Part shown: piece after piece, positions 52,086-60,027 of the stretch | Layout of the letters: each line of letters opens with the position of its first letter | Numbering within the stretch: position 1 is the first letter of the stretch | Source: Duncaniella muris | Lineage (GTDB): Bacteria; Bacteroidota; Bacteroidia; Bacteroidales; Muribaculaceae | Assembly (NCBI RefSeq): GCF_003024805.1 | Contig: NZ_PUEC01000001.1 | Location: forward strand, 124,001 to 188,000 | Reading direction: 5' to 3' | Length of the DNA stretch: 64,000 nucleotides | Notes under the pieces: model-generated | Databases searched by the model: none | What the model was told of the DNA's origin: nothing | The model's input: only the letters and a program-made list of their open reading frames with translations | Position numbers and translations under genes: made by a program

Positions 52086-54065
52086 TTAGCGTGAGATTTC
52101 TTCGAGTTCCATTGAGGCGAGTTCCCAGAGTGACATGGCGTTTTCGAGTTGCTTGGTGGCTGTGGCGTGGCGGTCGTAGATGTCGGCCGGCGGGTTGCCT
52201 GCGGAGATGGCGGACTCGATGTCGGCTACTTCCTGTTCAAGGCGCGAGATTTCGGCTTCGGCTTCTTCGACTTTTTTGCGGGCTTTGCGGACGAGCTTTT
52301 CGTGTTCGCGCTGTTCGGCGTAGCTGAGCTTGCGCTGAGCTGGGGCGGTTGATGCCGGCGCATCACTGGAGGTATCGGCTTCTTTGGGCTTGGAAGCTGC
52401 CGGAGTTTTGTCGGCGACGGGGCGGATGGTGTTGCGTTCGAGCTCGGCGAGTGATGCGAGTTTTTTCTTTTCGAGGAATTCGTAGATGCCGCCGAGGCAT
52501 TCGCGGACCTGACCGCCGCCGAATTCATAGACTTTCTCAACAAGGCCGTCAAGGAATTCGCGGTCGTGGCTGACTACGATGACTGTTCCGTTGAAGTCTT
52601 TGATAGCCTGCTTGAGAATGTCCTTGGTTTTCATGTCGAGGTGATTGGTGGGCTCATCGAGGATCAGCAGATTGACGGGCTCAAGCAGGAGACGGATCAT
52701 GGCCAGTCGTGTCTTTTCACCGCCGGAAAGGACTTTGACTTTCTTGTCGGAAGCTTCGCCTCCGAACATGAAGGCGCCGAGGATGTCGCGGATCCTGGTG
52801 CGGATATCGCCGACGGCCACGCGGTCGATAGTGTCGAACACGGTGATTTCTCCGTCAAGCAGCGTGGCCTGGTTCTGGGCGAAGTAGCCGATCTTTACGT
52901 TGTGGCCGATTTTGAGGTTTCCGGTAAACGGTATCTCGCCCATGATACATTTGACAAGGGTTGATTTGCCTTCGCCGTTTTTGCCTACGAAGGCTACTTT
53001 CTCGCCGCGCTTTATGGTGAAAGTGGCGTGGTCAAAAACCTGATGGTTGCCATAGGCTTTGCCAACGTTGTCGGCGATGACGGGATAGTCACCGGATCGT
53101 GGAGCGGGAGGAAACTTGAGGTTGAGGCGGGAGGTGTCTACTTCGTCTACTTCGATGCGCTCGATTTTGGCAAGCTGTTTGATGCGGCTCTGAACCTGGA
53201 CGCTCTTGGTGGCTTTGTAGCGGAAGCGTTCAATGAAGTCTTCGGTGTCCTGAATCATTTTCTGCTGGTTCTGATAGGCGCGCATCTGCTGATCGAGGCG
53301 CTCCTGCCGCAGGACGAGATATTTGGAGTAGTTGACGGAATAGTCGTAGATTTTGCCGAGTGAAATTTCAATTGTGCGGTTGGTGACGTTGTCGATGAAA
53401 GCGCGGTCGTGGCTGACGAGCACCACGGCTTTGGCTTTTGTGATGAGGAAATTTTCGAGCCACTGGATCGACTCGATGTCGAGGTGGTTGGTGGGTTCGT
53501 CAAGCAGGAGTACGTCGGGGCGGGCGAGGAGAATCTTGGCGAGTTCGATGCGCATGCGCCACCCGCCGGAAAATTCTGACGTGGGGCGCTGGAAGTCGCT
53601 GCGGAGGAAGCCGAGGCCGATGAGTGTCTTTTCGATTTCGGCTTCGAAGTTTTCGCTTTCTTCAATGGCGAGGCGGTCGGTCAGCGAGGTCATTGTCTCG
53701 ATGAGCTCCTGATAGGCGTCAGATTCGTAGTCGGTGCGGGTGAGAAGTTCGTTGTTGATTTCATCGAGGCGTGCCCGCATTTTGTCGACGTGGCTGAAGG
53801 CGCTGCGGACTTCGTCAATGACGGAGGAGGTGTCGCTGACGTTGATGTGTTGCGGAAGATAGCCTACTGTGGTGTCGCGTGGCATGGCCACGTTGCCGGA
53901 TGTAGGTTTCTGCAGCCCGGCTATGATTTTGAGCATTGTCGATTTGCCGGCTCCGTTTTTGCCGACAAGGGCGATGCGGTCTTTGGGGTTTATGATATAG
54001 GATATGTTGTCAAAGAGAGATTTTGCGCTGAATTCGACCGAGAGGCTGTTGATTGAAATGCTCAT
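52086..54065 (-). CDS. ABC-F family ATPase (ribosome-associated)
   Basis: A 659-aa soluble protein with two ABC domains and no membrane part. ABC1 has Walker A GKNGAGKST (35-43), signature FSGGW, and Walker B LLLDEPTNHLD. The inter-domain linker with a basic helix is around 235-310. ABC2 has GKNGEGKST, LSGGEKTRLA and LILDEPTNHLD. A Pro/Ala-rich stretch and a C-terminal coiled coil (about 560-655) follow, as in Uup/YdiF types. ABC-F proteins act on stalled ribosomes or, in some cases, protect against antibiotics; the subtype is not certain. Confidence 0.92.
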   Translation of the reverse strand: MSISINSLSVEFSAKSLFDNISYIINPKDRIALVGKNGAGKSTMLKIIAGLQKPTSGNVAMPRDTTVGYLPQHINVSDTSSVIDEVRSAFSHVDKMRARLDEINNELLTRTDYESDAYQELIETMTSLTDRLAIEESENFEAEIEKTLIGLGFLRSDFQRPTSEFSGGWRMRIELAKILLARPDVLLLDEPTNHLDIESIQWLENFLITKAKAVVLVSHDRAFIDNVTNRTIEISLGKIYDYSVNYSKYLVLRQERLDQQMRAYQNQQKMIQDTEDFIERFRYKATKSVQVQSRIKQLAKIERIEVDEVDTSRLNLKFPPAPRSGDYPVIADNVGKAYGNHQVFDHATFTIKRGEKVAFVGKNGEGKSTLVKCIMGEIPFTGNLKIGHNVKIGYFAQNQATLLDGEITVFDTIDRVAVGDIRTRIRDILGAFMFGGEASDKKVKVLSGGEKTRLAMIRLLLEPVNLLILDEPTNHLDMKTKDILKQAIKDFNGTVIVVSHDREFLDGLVEKVYEFGGGQVRECLGGIYEFLEKKKLASLAELERNTIRPVADKTPAASKPKEADTSSDAPASTAPAQRKLSYAEQREHEKLVRKARKKVEEAEAEISRLEQEVADIESAISAGNPPADIYDRHATATKQLENAMSLWELASMELEEISR

Positions 54066-54120
54066 AGCGGATTGCGGGAGTATGATGGATGGGTTTTGAG
54101 TGATTTTGTTTTTCGGATTG

Positions 54121-54151
54121 CAAAATTACTCAGAATCCCGCAGACTGCCAA
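54121..54151 (-). promoter_or_regulatory. Promoter of the ABC-F gene
   Basis: On the minus strand, TTG (54149-54151), 20 bp, TAATTTTG (54121-54128). Confidence 0.65.
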
Positions 54152-54233
54152 GAGTTTTGTAGGGGAGCATGGGGCGATGCCGATGGAGTGGAGTGTGAGG
54201 CCGGGTTGGTGGTGGTGGAGGAAGTCTGGGGGG

Positions 54234-54839
54234 CTACCGCATGAAAGGGTGGCCGTGGGCCGGATCCGGAATGAAGGATTCGTAGGTGCAGTCATCGTAA
54301 TAGACCACAATGCCTGTGACTCGTTTCCCTTTTCCGGGAGTGAGTGTGATGGAGTCATCAGCGGAGTCAGCTCCGGTAGCTGGAGAAGAGAAGTCGGCGG
54401 ATGGGCGGGCCGGTGGCTCGGCTGGATCTGCTGGAGTGGCAAATGTAAATGTCGTGTTGGGGGCTGGCGCGGATGTCGTAGCCACAGATTTTTCTGAAGA
54501 ATTTTGCAAAGGTGTTTCATCGAAATCTAATCCGAAGTCAATTTGCTGGTTAATTGGCGATTGCTGGTGCGCAGATGCTGAAACCGGGCTAATTTGAGGC
54601 TCTGAGATTTCAATATTTCCGTTCGTCACCATATTTCCCTCGCCAAACATCAGCCATACGATGTTTAGATCGGGGTAGGCGCTGTGGATTTTGCTGATGA
54701 TCTCATCGCTCACCTTCTTGTTGCGACCTGCAAGTAGTTGGCTGCCAGTGGGGCGAGGGATTCCGCATTCATCTGCAAACTGGGTTATGCTGATCTGACG
54801 GCTGTCGAGATAGTGTTTGAGTCTTGAAACGAGGTCCAT
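54234..54839 (-). CDS. XRE-type helix-turn-helix regulator with variable C-terminus
   Basis: A 201-aa DNA-binding protein. The N-terminal 70 residues are a Cro/CI-type HTH (SRLKHYLDSRQISITQFADE, then IPRPTGSQLLAGRNKKVSD as turn and recognition helix, and YPDLNIVWLMFGEGNM, common in Bacteroidetes XRE proteins). The rest is a low-complexity Ser/Ala/Pro-rich linker (about 80-165) and a short end with ITGIVVYYDDCTYESF-like sequence. Its promoter and about 1 kb upstream hold six TGCAAAT heptamers, two at the gene start, which suggests autoregulation. Target genes are unknown. Confidence 0.8.
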   Translation of the reverse strand: MDLVSRLKHYLDSRQISITQFADECGIPRPTGSQLLAGRNKKVSDEIISKIHSAYPDLNIVWLMFGEGNMVTNGNIEISEPQISPVSASAHQQSPINQQIDFGLDFDETPLQNSSEKSVATTSAPAPNTTFTFATPADPAEPPARPSADFSSPATGADSADDSITLTPGKGKRVTGIVVYYDDCTYESFIPDPAHGHPFMR

Positions 54840-54841
54840 AA

Positions 54842-55427
54842 TGCAAATTCTTTAGAATTTTGAATTGTAATGCGATTGCAAATGTAATTATATAATTTTG
54901 AATATGCAAATTTAAGAATGAAAACTCTAAAATTTGAGAATTGAAATTAGATTGGTGTGGATTATCAATTGTAAAGTCAATTACCTTATGGCGAGTTTGC
55001 TATTGTAAATGCAAGATTTGAAGCAATGGTTTAGGGTTAAGCTGTAAAATTCTATATAATCGGGGAGTTATATGCGTATATGGATTTGAATTTAGTGATG
55101 GCCTGTAAGTGGCTGTGGGATGGCGTGATATATTAAAGCTTTGATTTGGATTATTTTTATAATATAGGTGATAATTAATTAGTTATTCTGAATGTTAATG
55201 CTTTATAATTTGCAATTGTGATGCGTAGATTTGAAATTCGGACAGATAGCAAATATGAATTAGGATTGCAAAAACAGATGATGTAAATATAAATTCAAGA
55301 ATGTAAATGGATTGAATTTGCGATTTGAAAATTGAAATTGAGATGTCATAAATCATAATAAATGTAAATACAAAGAGCGACAATGCAAATGAGAATCTTA
55401 CGTTTGGATTGCAAACTTGCATTTGCA
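54842..55427. repeat. Six dispersed TGCAAAT/ATTTGCA heptamers
   Basis: Exact copies lie at 54842, 54877, 54905 and 55384 (TGCAAAT) and at 55208 and 55421 (ATTTGCA). Several one-mismatch relatives lie between. The first is 3 bp from the XRE start codon and the second overlaps its minus-7 box. A rough base-composition estimate predicts far fewer than one copy in this length. Confidence 0.5.
54879..54886 (-). promoter_or_regulatory. Minus-7 box of the XRE gene
   Basis: TACATTTG on the minus strand fits TAnnTTTG; TSS would be near 54872. It overlaps a TGCAAAT heptamer. Confidence 0.5.
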
Positions 55428-55840
55428 ATTTAGAATAGTGTATATTTAAGTTTGTAAACTCAAAATACTTGATCTAAGAACAGATTTTCAAAAATTGACG
55501 GCATCCATCTGATGCTCATTGTTATAACAAGTCACAAATATGAAAATACATACTGATTAACGATAATTAACCAATGATATTTGCTTTTTATATTCCCAAT
55601 ACAGTTATTATACCGCGTTATCTATTGATAACACTTCTCAACAAAGCGATATTTGCGCCGTATTACGATTCAGCCTCGAAATATTGAATTCTCATCCCTA
55701 TTATTTGTCCGGGTTTCCCACTTTGCTCCTTATACACCTCTGTCTTGGGCTTCCGATGGTACAGTGTGTGAGTATTTTGTAATAAGTAACTTTGAGCATT
55801 GAAGATTTTAACAAACTTCAGCAATGTTGCTTACTGATTT
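54887..55840. other. AT-rich non-coding stretch before the NVEAL locus
   Basis: About 950 bp without a supported gene. The left two thirds are very AT-rich with the TGCAAAT heptamers; a 77-codon minus-strand frame (55195-55428) overlaps them and has biased hydrophobic composition, so I do not call it. The right third (about 55600-55780) is less AT-rich and may be gene debris. A TAACTTTG box at 55787-55794 on the plus strand could be a second upstream promoter. Confidence 0.6.
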
Positions 55841-55872
55841 TTTGAATTTTCGGAGTAATTTCAATAAATTTG
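55841..55872 (+). promoter_or_regulatory. Promoter of the NVEAL-locus regulator
   Basis: TTTG (55841-55844), 20 bp, TAAATTTG (55865-55872). It fits the consensus fully; leader about 13 nt. Confidence 0.75.
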
Positions 55873-55891
55873 CGCTCTGATAGCTCTTTTA

Positions 55892-57562
55892 ATGATAAAA
55901 ACGCTCTTAATATCTGCTCTCTCCATTTTGTTCATTGCCTGTAGTCATAGGGGTAATGTAGTGGATTTTGACTATATCGAGAAGGTGATTTCCGATTCGC
56001 CTGAAAGGGCGATCGTGATCCTCGACAGCATCGACCGGAGTTCTCTGACTGAGGCTGACCGCCATCTGGCCGATCTTCTGTCAATCGAAGCTCGCGACAA
56101 AGCCTACATAACCCATACCTCAGACAGCCTTGTGCTTGATGTGATGGATTACTATTCTTCACACAAGGATGACCGATTATATCCCTTGGCTCTCTATTAT
56201 GGCGGTCGTGTTTACTCCGATCTTGGCGATTACCCGACGGCTCTTCGATATTTCCAGTCGGCGCTTGATGTCATTCCGGAGAATATGGATAATTTGGAAT
56301 TAAAGTCTGCTGCTTTAAGCCAGACCGGCCGGCTGCTTGACAATCTCAAACTACACTCCGATGCAATTCCATATCTGGAGAAATCTATAGAGATAGGCAA
56401 ACAGTCGGGAGATACGTTCAACCTTACATATGATTACAGCCTCCTGAGTCAAGTCAATATAAAGGTCGGTAATCTGCCAGCGGCACGTAAATACAATGCA
56501 GAGGCCATCAGGCTGGCAATAGGGCTGTCAGAAATTGAGCAGGCCGATATGGCTCTTGAGTTAGCTTCGATATTGCATCGTGAGCACAAAACTGACTCGG
56601 CCTTGATGGTCATCAGAGGATTGCCGGGCAAGGTAGACCCGCTTTGTAGGAACTATTCTCTTGCAATAGCCGCACAGATATATCTGGATGCCAACGTTCA
56701 AGATACCGCTTATATCTATGCCCGGCAACTTGCAATGAGCAACAGCCCCTACAAACGCACAGGATTCAAAATCATGTTTTCGCCAAAGCTCAAAAGCTTA
56801 GTCCCCAAAGATACCCTCCTTTTTTATCAACCGATATATGATCGTGCAATTGAAAATTATCTCGATACTTACGAGGCAAGCGAGGCTATTATTCAAAATT
56901 CCCAATACAACTATCAGCTCCATGTCCGTGAGAAGGAGAAAGCGGAAGCCGGGAAAAACAAACTTTATCTACTCGTCTGCATCATCTCTGTTCTTGCGGC
57001 TTTAGCTGTCATCGGCCTGCTTTGGCTGAGAATGCGCAATCTGCGGGAAATTGTGCGCCTGCAGATGACGCTTGACACTCTTAGGGATTTCCGCCAAAAT
57101 CAGAATATGGAGCCTACGGGTTCTACTGTTAACACTCAACAGGAAATTCTGCGCAAAAAAATTCTTCATGAATTTAATTCGCCCAAACAAGTCGGCTGTA
57201 ACTCACCAGTCGTGAAGGAGAGCATAATCCTTTCGGATATCTACCAACGGTTGGAGAATTTTATAGCGAAGAATAAGTCTATCCCTGATTCCGACGGTCT
57301 ATGGGAGGAGCTGGCTCAGCTTATCGCGGTAGACTCTCCCGAATTTAGGACACGCCTTAACACCCTCACCAACTGCAAAATCACAGACTCCGAATTCCGG
57401 GTTGCGTTACTAATCCGCTGCGGGATCTCACCGTCAAGCATGGCAATCCTGCTCAACCGGACAAAAAGCACCATTTCATCGCGTCGTTCTATATTGAGCT
57501 ATAAAATTTTCGGTTCGGGAAATAATATCAAACTGCTCAATCCACTAATCCTCTTTTTATAA
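55892..57562 (+). CDS. Membrane-spanning TPR regulator with C-terminal HTH, first gene of the NVEAL locus
   Basis: A 556-aa one-component regulator. The N-terminal signal has a lipobox-like LFIAC with Cys17. TPR-like helical repeats fill about 25-330 (clear TPRs at 95-130 and 140-175), predicted periplasmic. A TM segment at about 358-380 is followed by basic RMRNLR. The C-terminal domain (about 440-545) ends in a LuxR-like HTH with ITDSEFRVALLIRCGISPSS and recognition helix around TKSTISSRRSILSYKIFG. Architecture matches the regulator at 13953. It has its own promoter and leads the plus-strand locus. TPR domains often bind peptides, so it may sense the secreted NVEAL peptides (inference). Confidence 0.82.
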   Translation: MIKTLLISALSILFIACSHRGNVVDFDYIEKVISDSPERAIVILDSIDRSSLTEADRHLADLLSIEARDKAYITHTSDSLVLDVMDYYSSHKDDRLYPLALYYGGRVYSDLGDYPTALRYFQSALDVIPENMDNLELKSAALSQTGRLLDNLKLHSDAIPYLEKSIEIGKQSGDTFNLTYDYSLLSQVNIKVGNLPAARKYNAEAIRLAIGLSEIEQADMALELASILHREHKTDSALMVIRGLPGKVDPLCRNYSLAIAAQIYLDANVQDTAYIYARQLAMSNSPYKRTGFKIMFSPKLKSLVPKDTLLFYQPIYDRAIENYLDTYEASEAIIQNSQYNYQLHVREKEKAEAGKNKLYLLVCIISVLAALAVIGLLWLRMRNLREIVRLQMTLDTLRDFRQNQNMEPTGSTVNTQQEILRKKILHEFNSPKQVGCNSPVVKESIILSDIYQRLENFIAKNKSIPDSDGLWEELAQLIAVDSPEFRTRLNTLTNCKITDSEFRVALLIRCGISPSSMAILLNRTKSTISSRRSILSYKIFGSGNNIKLLNPLILFL

Positions 57563-57602
57563 ACAGTTTACCTTTTGCTTAATCTAAATGGATTCAGTTC
57601 GA

Positions 57603-57645
57603 AAATAATTCGAATAATCCTCAGAATATAAAAATCGAATTATTT
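57603..57645. promoter_or_regulatory. Inverted repeat upstream of the DUF3244-like gene
   Basis: AAATAATTCGA (57603-57613) and TCGAATTATTT (57635-57645) form an 11-bp inverted repeat with a 21-bp spacer, about 40-80 bp upstream of the minus-7 box at 57684. This suits an activator site for the regulator just upstream. Confidence 0.45.
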
Positions 57646-57683
57646 CCGTACTGATATTTTCGGAATGTTAATGTGGAACAATC

Positions 57684-57691
57684 TAATTTTG
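57684..57691 (+). promoter_or_regulatory. Minus-7 box of the DUF3244-like gene
   Basis: TAATTTTG fits TAnnTTTG but no TTTG lies 19-22 bp upstream, so an activator may be needed. It falls inside the longer frame that starts with GTG 57673, fixing the start at 57712. Confidence 0.5.
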
Positions 57692-57711
57692 CATCAAAAT
57701 TCATCAACACC

Positions 57712-58104
57712 ATGAAACGTCTCTTACAACTCTTAATCCTATTTCTTTGCCCCTTATTTTATTCAGAAGTCAGGGCTGATGCCTATTGTATTACCGTAAA
57801 TCTGACTCAACAAGAATCTATTGATGATCCATACAAACAGCCATCACCATCTAAAGGGCATAGGTCATTACCATCACCTATAGTCTGCGTAATTGATTTC
57901 TCAAAAGGCACAGTCCAGACCACACTGACTTCAGAAATCATATCTTATGAGATCTGGGATTCTGATGGAACAGCACTTGTGGCTCAATATATAGATGAAC
58001 CCGATTTTGTCGGATTACTATGTGATGTCAGTGGTCTTTATCAGCTTAGATTTATAACCGAGTCGTACCAATATATAGGATATATTGAGTTGCCCGGAAA
58101 ATAG
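57712..58104 (+). CDS. Small secreted DUF3244-like protein
   Basis: A 130-aa exported protein: signal peptide about 1-23 (LLQLLILFLCPLF core, cleavage near VRA-D), then an all-beta pattern with PSPIVCVIDFSKGTVQTTL, IISYEIWDSDGTALVAQY and LYQLRFITESYQYIGYIELPG at the end. This resembles Bacteroidales DUF3244 proteins, small Ig-like secreted proteins of unknown role; the match is from memory and not proven. It has its own promoter and follows the regulator by 149 bp. It probably begins the regulated operon. Confidence 0.65.
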   Translation: MKRLLQLLILFLCPLFYSEVRADAYCITVNLTQQESIDDPYKQPSPSKGHRSLPSPIVCVIDFSKGTVQTTLTSEIISYEIWDSDGTALVAQYIDEPDFVGLLCDVSGLYQLRFITESYQYIGYIELPGK

Positions 58105-58164
58105 AATCATAAATTCAGAGAAACAATTGACCGCTTATTTACGCTAAAACCCAACTGTTAAGCC

Positions 58165-59037
58165 ATGAAGAAGTCAGTCATCCAGATAATATTGATGTTT
58201 CTTGCAAGCATTACCTTATGGTCTTGTGCATCTGAAACAGATGCTTATGCCAGGCTTGTATCCGAGTGGCAGGGACGGGAGATAGTGTTTCCTGATGTAA
58301 TGACAGATGTTATTACAGGAGATACAATTGATCTGTCAGATGCAGATTTTACGATTCTCACATATGTTGACAGTACCGGTTGCACCGGTTGCAAGATGAA
58401 GTTACCGATTTGGAAAGAGTTTTTCAGTTCGTTGGACTCGATTGTCGGAGAGAGGGATTTCAATGCAGTAATTGTTGTCAATGCAAAATACAACCGCGAA
58501 TTGGCCTATCTTATCCAACGCGATGATTATCCTTATCAAGTTGTTAATGATGTAAACGACTCTTTGCAGATACTTAATCAGTTTCCTGACGACATTATGC
58601 TCCGTACTTTCCTCTTGGATCGAAACAATCATGTTGTAGCTATTGGCAACCCCGCTTACAATGTAGGTATTGCAGAATTATACCGAGCCATTATTTCAGG
58701 AAGAAAGACATTCAATAAGGGCGGAACTCAGATAATTACTGTCGATGATTCAAAAAAAGAAATCGGAGAAGTCAGATTGGGAGAAGTTTTAACGGTCAAT
58801 TATGCGCTTAAGAATGAAAGTATGGACACCGTGTTTGTCAGAGATGTCATTTCATCATGTCATTGTACGGAAGCTATCATTTCAGATAGCGTCATTCCTC
58901 CAAATGATACTTTGCCGATCCAGATTAAATTCCATGAAGATTCTATTACCGGCATATTCAGGCGGAATGTGTACATATATTATCACGGATTTGAAAACCC
59001 GACAGTACTGGAAGTCTCAGGATCTGTCATCAATTAA
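58165..59037 (+). CDS. Lipoprotein with thioredoxin-like and DUF1573 domains
   Basis: A 290-aa envelope lipoprotein. The lipobox gives lipid-bearing Cys21 (LWSC). Residues about 38-180 look like a thioredoxin-type domain with CTGC at 73-76 in VDSTGCTGCKMKLPIW, later FPDDIMLRTFLLDRNNHVV as in TlpA proteins. Residues about 185-290 are a DUF1573 beta-sandwich with the family cysteine pair in SSCHCTEA (Cys232, Cys234). It should act on thiols at the membrane surface, probably of the cysteine-rich peptide encoded 30 bp downstream (inference). Confidence 0.82.
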   Translation: MKKSVIQIILMFLASITLWSCASETDAYARLVSEWQGREIVFPDVMTDVITGDTIDLSDADFTILTYVDSTGCTGCKMKLPIWKEFFSSLDSIVGERDFNAVIVVNAKYNRELAYLIQRDDYPYQVVNDVNDSLQILNQFPDDIMLRTFLLDRNNHVVAIGNPAYNVGIAELYRAIISGRKTFNKGGTQIITVDDSKKEIGEVRLGEVLTVNYALKNESMDTVFVRDVISSCHCTEAIISDSVIPPNDTLPIQIKFHEDSITGIFRRNVYIYYHGFENPTVLEVSGSVIN

Positions 59038-59066
59038 ATTTTATTCAATTTTATAAAGATTTACTC

Positions 59067-59297
59067 ATGAAAAAGATCTTTTTAGCCTCATTCGTAGTCT
59101 TAGCAGCCATAAGTTCGTGCTATGGCTTTTTCCATCAGTCTCAGAATCCAGTATTGAACAATGCATTGACTCTCACAAATGTTGAAGCGTTGTCAAACAG
59201 CGAGATTATAGTCGGTTGGGATAGATGTTGTGCCCCTGGTGGAGATGGATGCTGTCCTGGCCCACATTATTGGTTGCCGAATGATCGGATATGCTAA
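59067..59297 (+). CDS. NVEAL-family cysteine-rich peptide precursor 1
   Basis: A 76-aa peptide precursor. MKK plus a hydrophobic segment (4-20) forms a signal, then NPVLNNALTL leads to the NVEAL motif at 38-42. The C-terminal 23 residues are rich in Cys, Gly and Pro with Cys54, 55, 62, 63 and 76. NVEAL proteins are a Bacteroidales family of about 80-100 aa with no assigned function. The layout (conserved leader, variable cysteine-rich tail) suggests processing after the NVEAL region and disulfide formation. It is 29 bp downstream of the thioredoxin-DUF1573 gene. Confidence 0.85.
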   Translation: MKKIFLASFVVLAAISSCYGFFHQSQNPVLNNALTLTNVEALSNSEIIVGWDRCCAPGGDGCCPGPHYWLPNDRIC

Positions 59298-59308
59298 AAA
59301 CGTTTCTG

Positions 59309-59367
59309 ATGGATGGAATAGGTGAATCTCACACTTATTCCATCCATTCGATCGTCAACCATGAAAC
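59309..59367 (+). terminator. Hairpin after NVEAL gene 1
   Basis: ATGGATGGAATA (59309-59320) pairs with TATTCCATCCAT (59356-59367), a 12-bp stem starting 11 bp past the stop. No T-tract follows, so partial termination or transcript stabilisation is possible. Confidence 0.5.
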
Positions 59368-59597
59368 AAATAACATAAGTAACTTTTCAAAATTAAACGA
59401 TATAATGTACATAAGTAGCTCCTACGGATGATCTTTCATACTCTCTGCGGTTTTATTCCGGCCGAAATTAAGCTCTTTATCGGTCGTTTATATCTATAAA
59501 CTCCCTCTTCAGTCCTCGATCCCGGACTCTGAATAAATCCCGCATATAGTATAAATTAATTTTTCCAAAGCTACTTAATAAAATATATTTCAAAGTT
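59368..59597. other. Non-coding gap before the DUF1573 gene, with a palindrome
   Basis: No gene is supported. GTTTATA-TC-TATAAAC (59486-59501) is a perfect palindrome about 100 bp before the next start codon. No exact TAnnTTTG box is seen on the plus strand; TATATTTC at 59583 is one mismatch away. A regulated internal promoter is plausible. Confidence 0.4.
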
Positions 59598-60017
59598 ATG
59601 AGACGTTTTATTTTTATTACATTGTTTTTTATGTCGCAGTTCGCTGTATATACGGCTAAAGCAGAATCCGAGATAATAGCCGACAGTGTAAAAGTGTCTT
59701 TATTGCGTGGTTTCCCGGCTGTCAAGATAACAAAAATAGACATCGGGACAGTCCATGTCGGAGAGAAGGTGGAGACCGGCTGTGCCCTGCATAATCAATC
59801 TAACCGGAAACTGGAAATTGAAAAACTTGTAGTTTCTGATCCGGGAATGAAATTTGCAACTTCACGACCGTGGATGATGCCGGAATGGAAGATCAGTCTT
59901 GAAGGATACCTTAAATTTAAAGCTCCTATAGGGAAATTCCGTGGCACGATAAAGGTGTATTATAAAGGGGTGAAGAAACCTACTATTGCTGTAATTGAAG
60001 GTAATGTTGTAAAATGA
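59598..60017 (+). CDS. Secreted DUF1573-type protein
   Basis: A 139-aa exported protein: signal peptide about 1-22, then a single beta-sandwich with VKITKIDIGTVHVGEKVETG (typical DUF1573 opening, ...IdFGtV..G), RKLEIEKLVVSDPG and GKFRGTIKVYYKG. Unlike the C-terminal domain of the thioredoxin fusion it lacks the usual SCGCT cysteine pair. Similar Ig/ASH-like folds bind proteins. It is 10 bp upstream of the first propeller lipoprotein gene and very likely co-translated with it. Confidence 0.78.
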   Translation: MRRFIFITLFFMSQFAVYTAKAESEIIADSVKVSLLRGFPAVKITKIDIGTVHVGEKVETGCALHNQSNRKLEIEKLVVSDPGMKFATSRPWMMPEWKISLEGYLKFKAPIGKFRGTIKVYYKGVKKPTIAVIEGNVVK

Positions 60018-60027
60018 TGTTGAAAAA

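Noticed and set aside
55195..55428. 77-codon minus-strand hydrophobic frame
   Set aside because: AT-rich DNA translates to Ile/Phe-rich sequence by chance; it overlaps the TGCAAAT array and has no promoter box.
59477..59743. 88-codon minus-strand frame
   Set aside because: Overlaps the signal peptide region of the DUF1573 gene and the gap palindrome; no features of a real protein.
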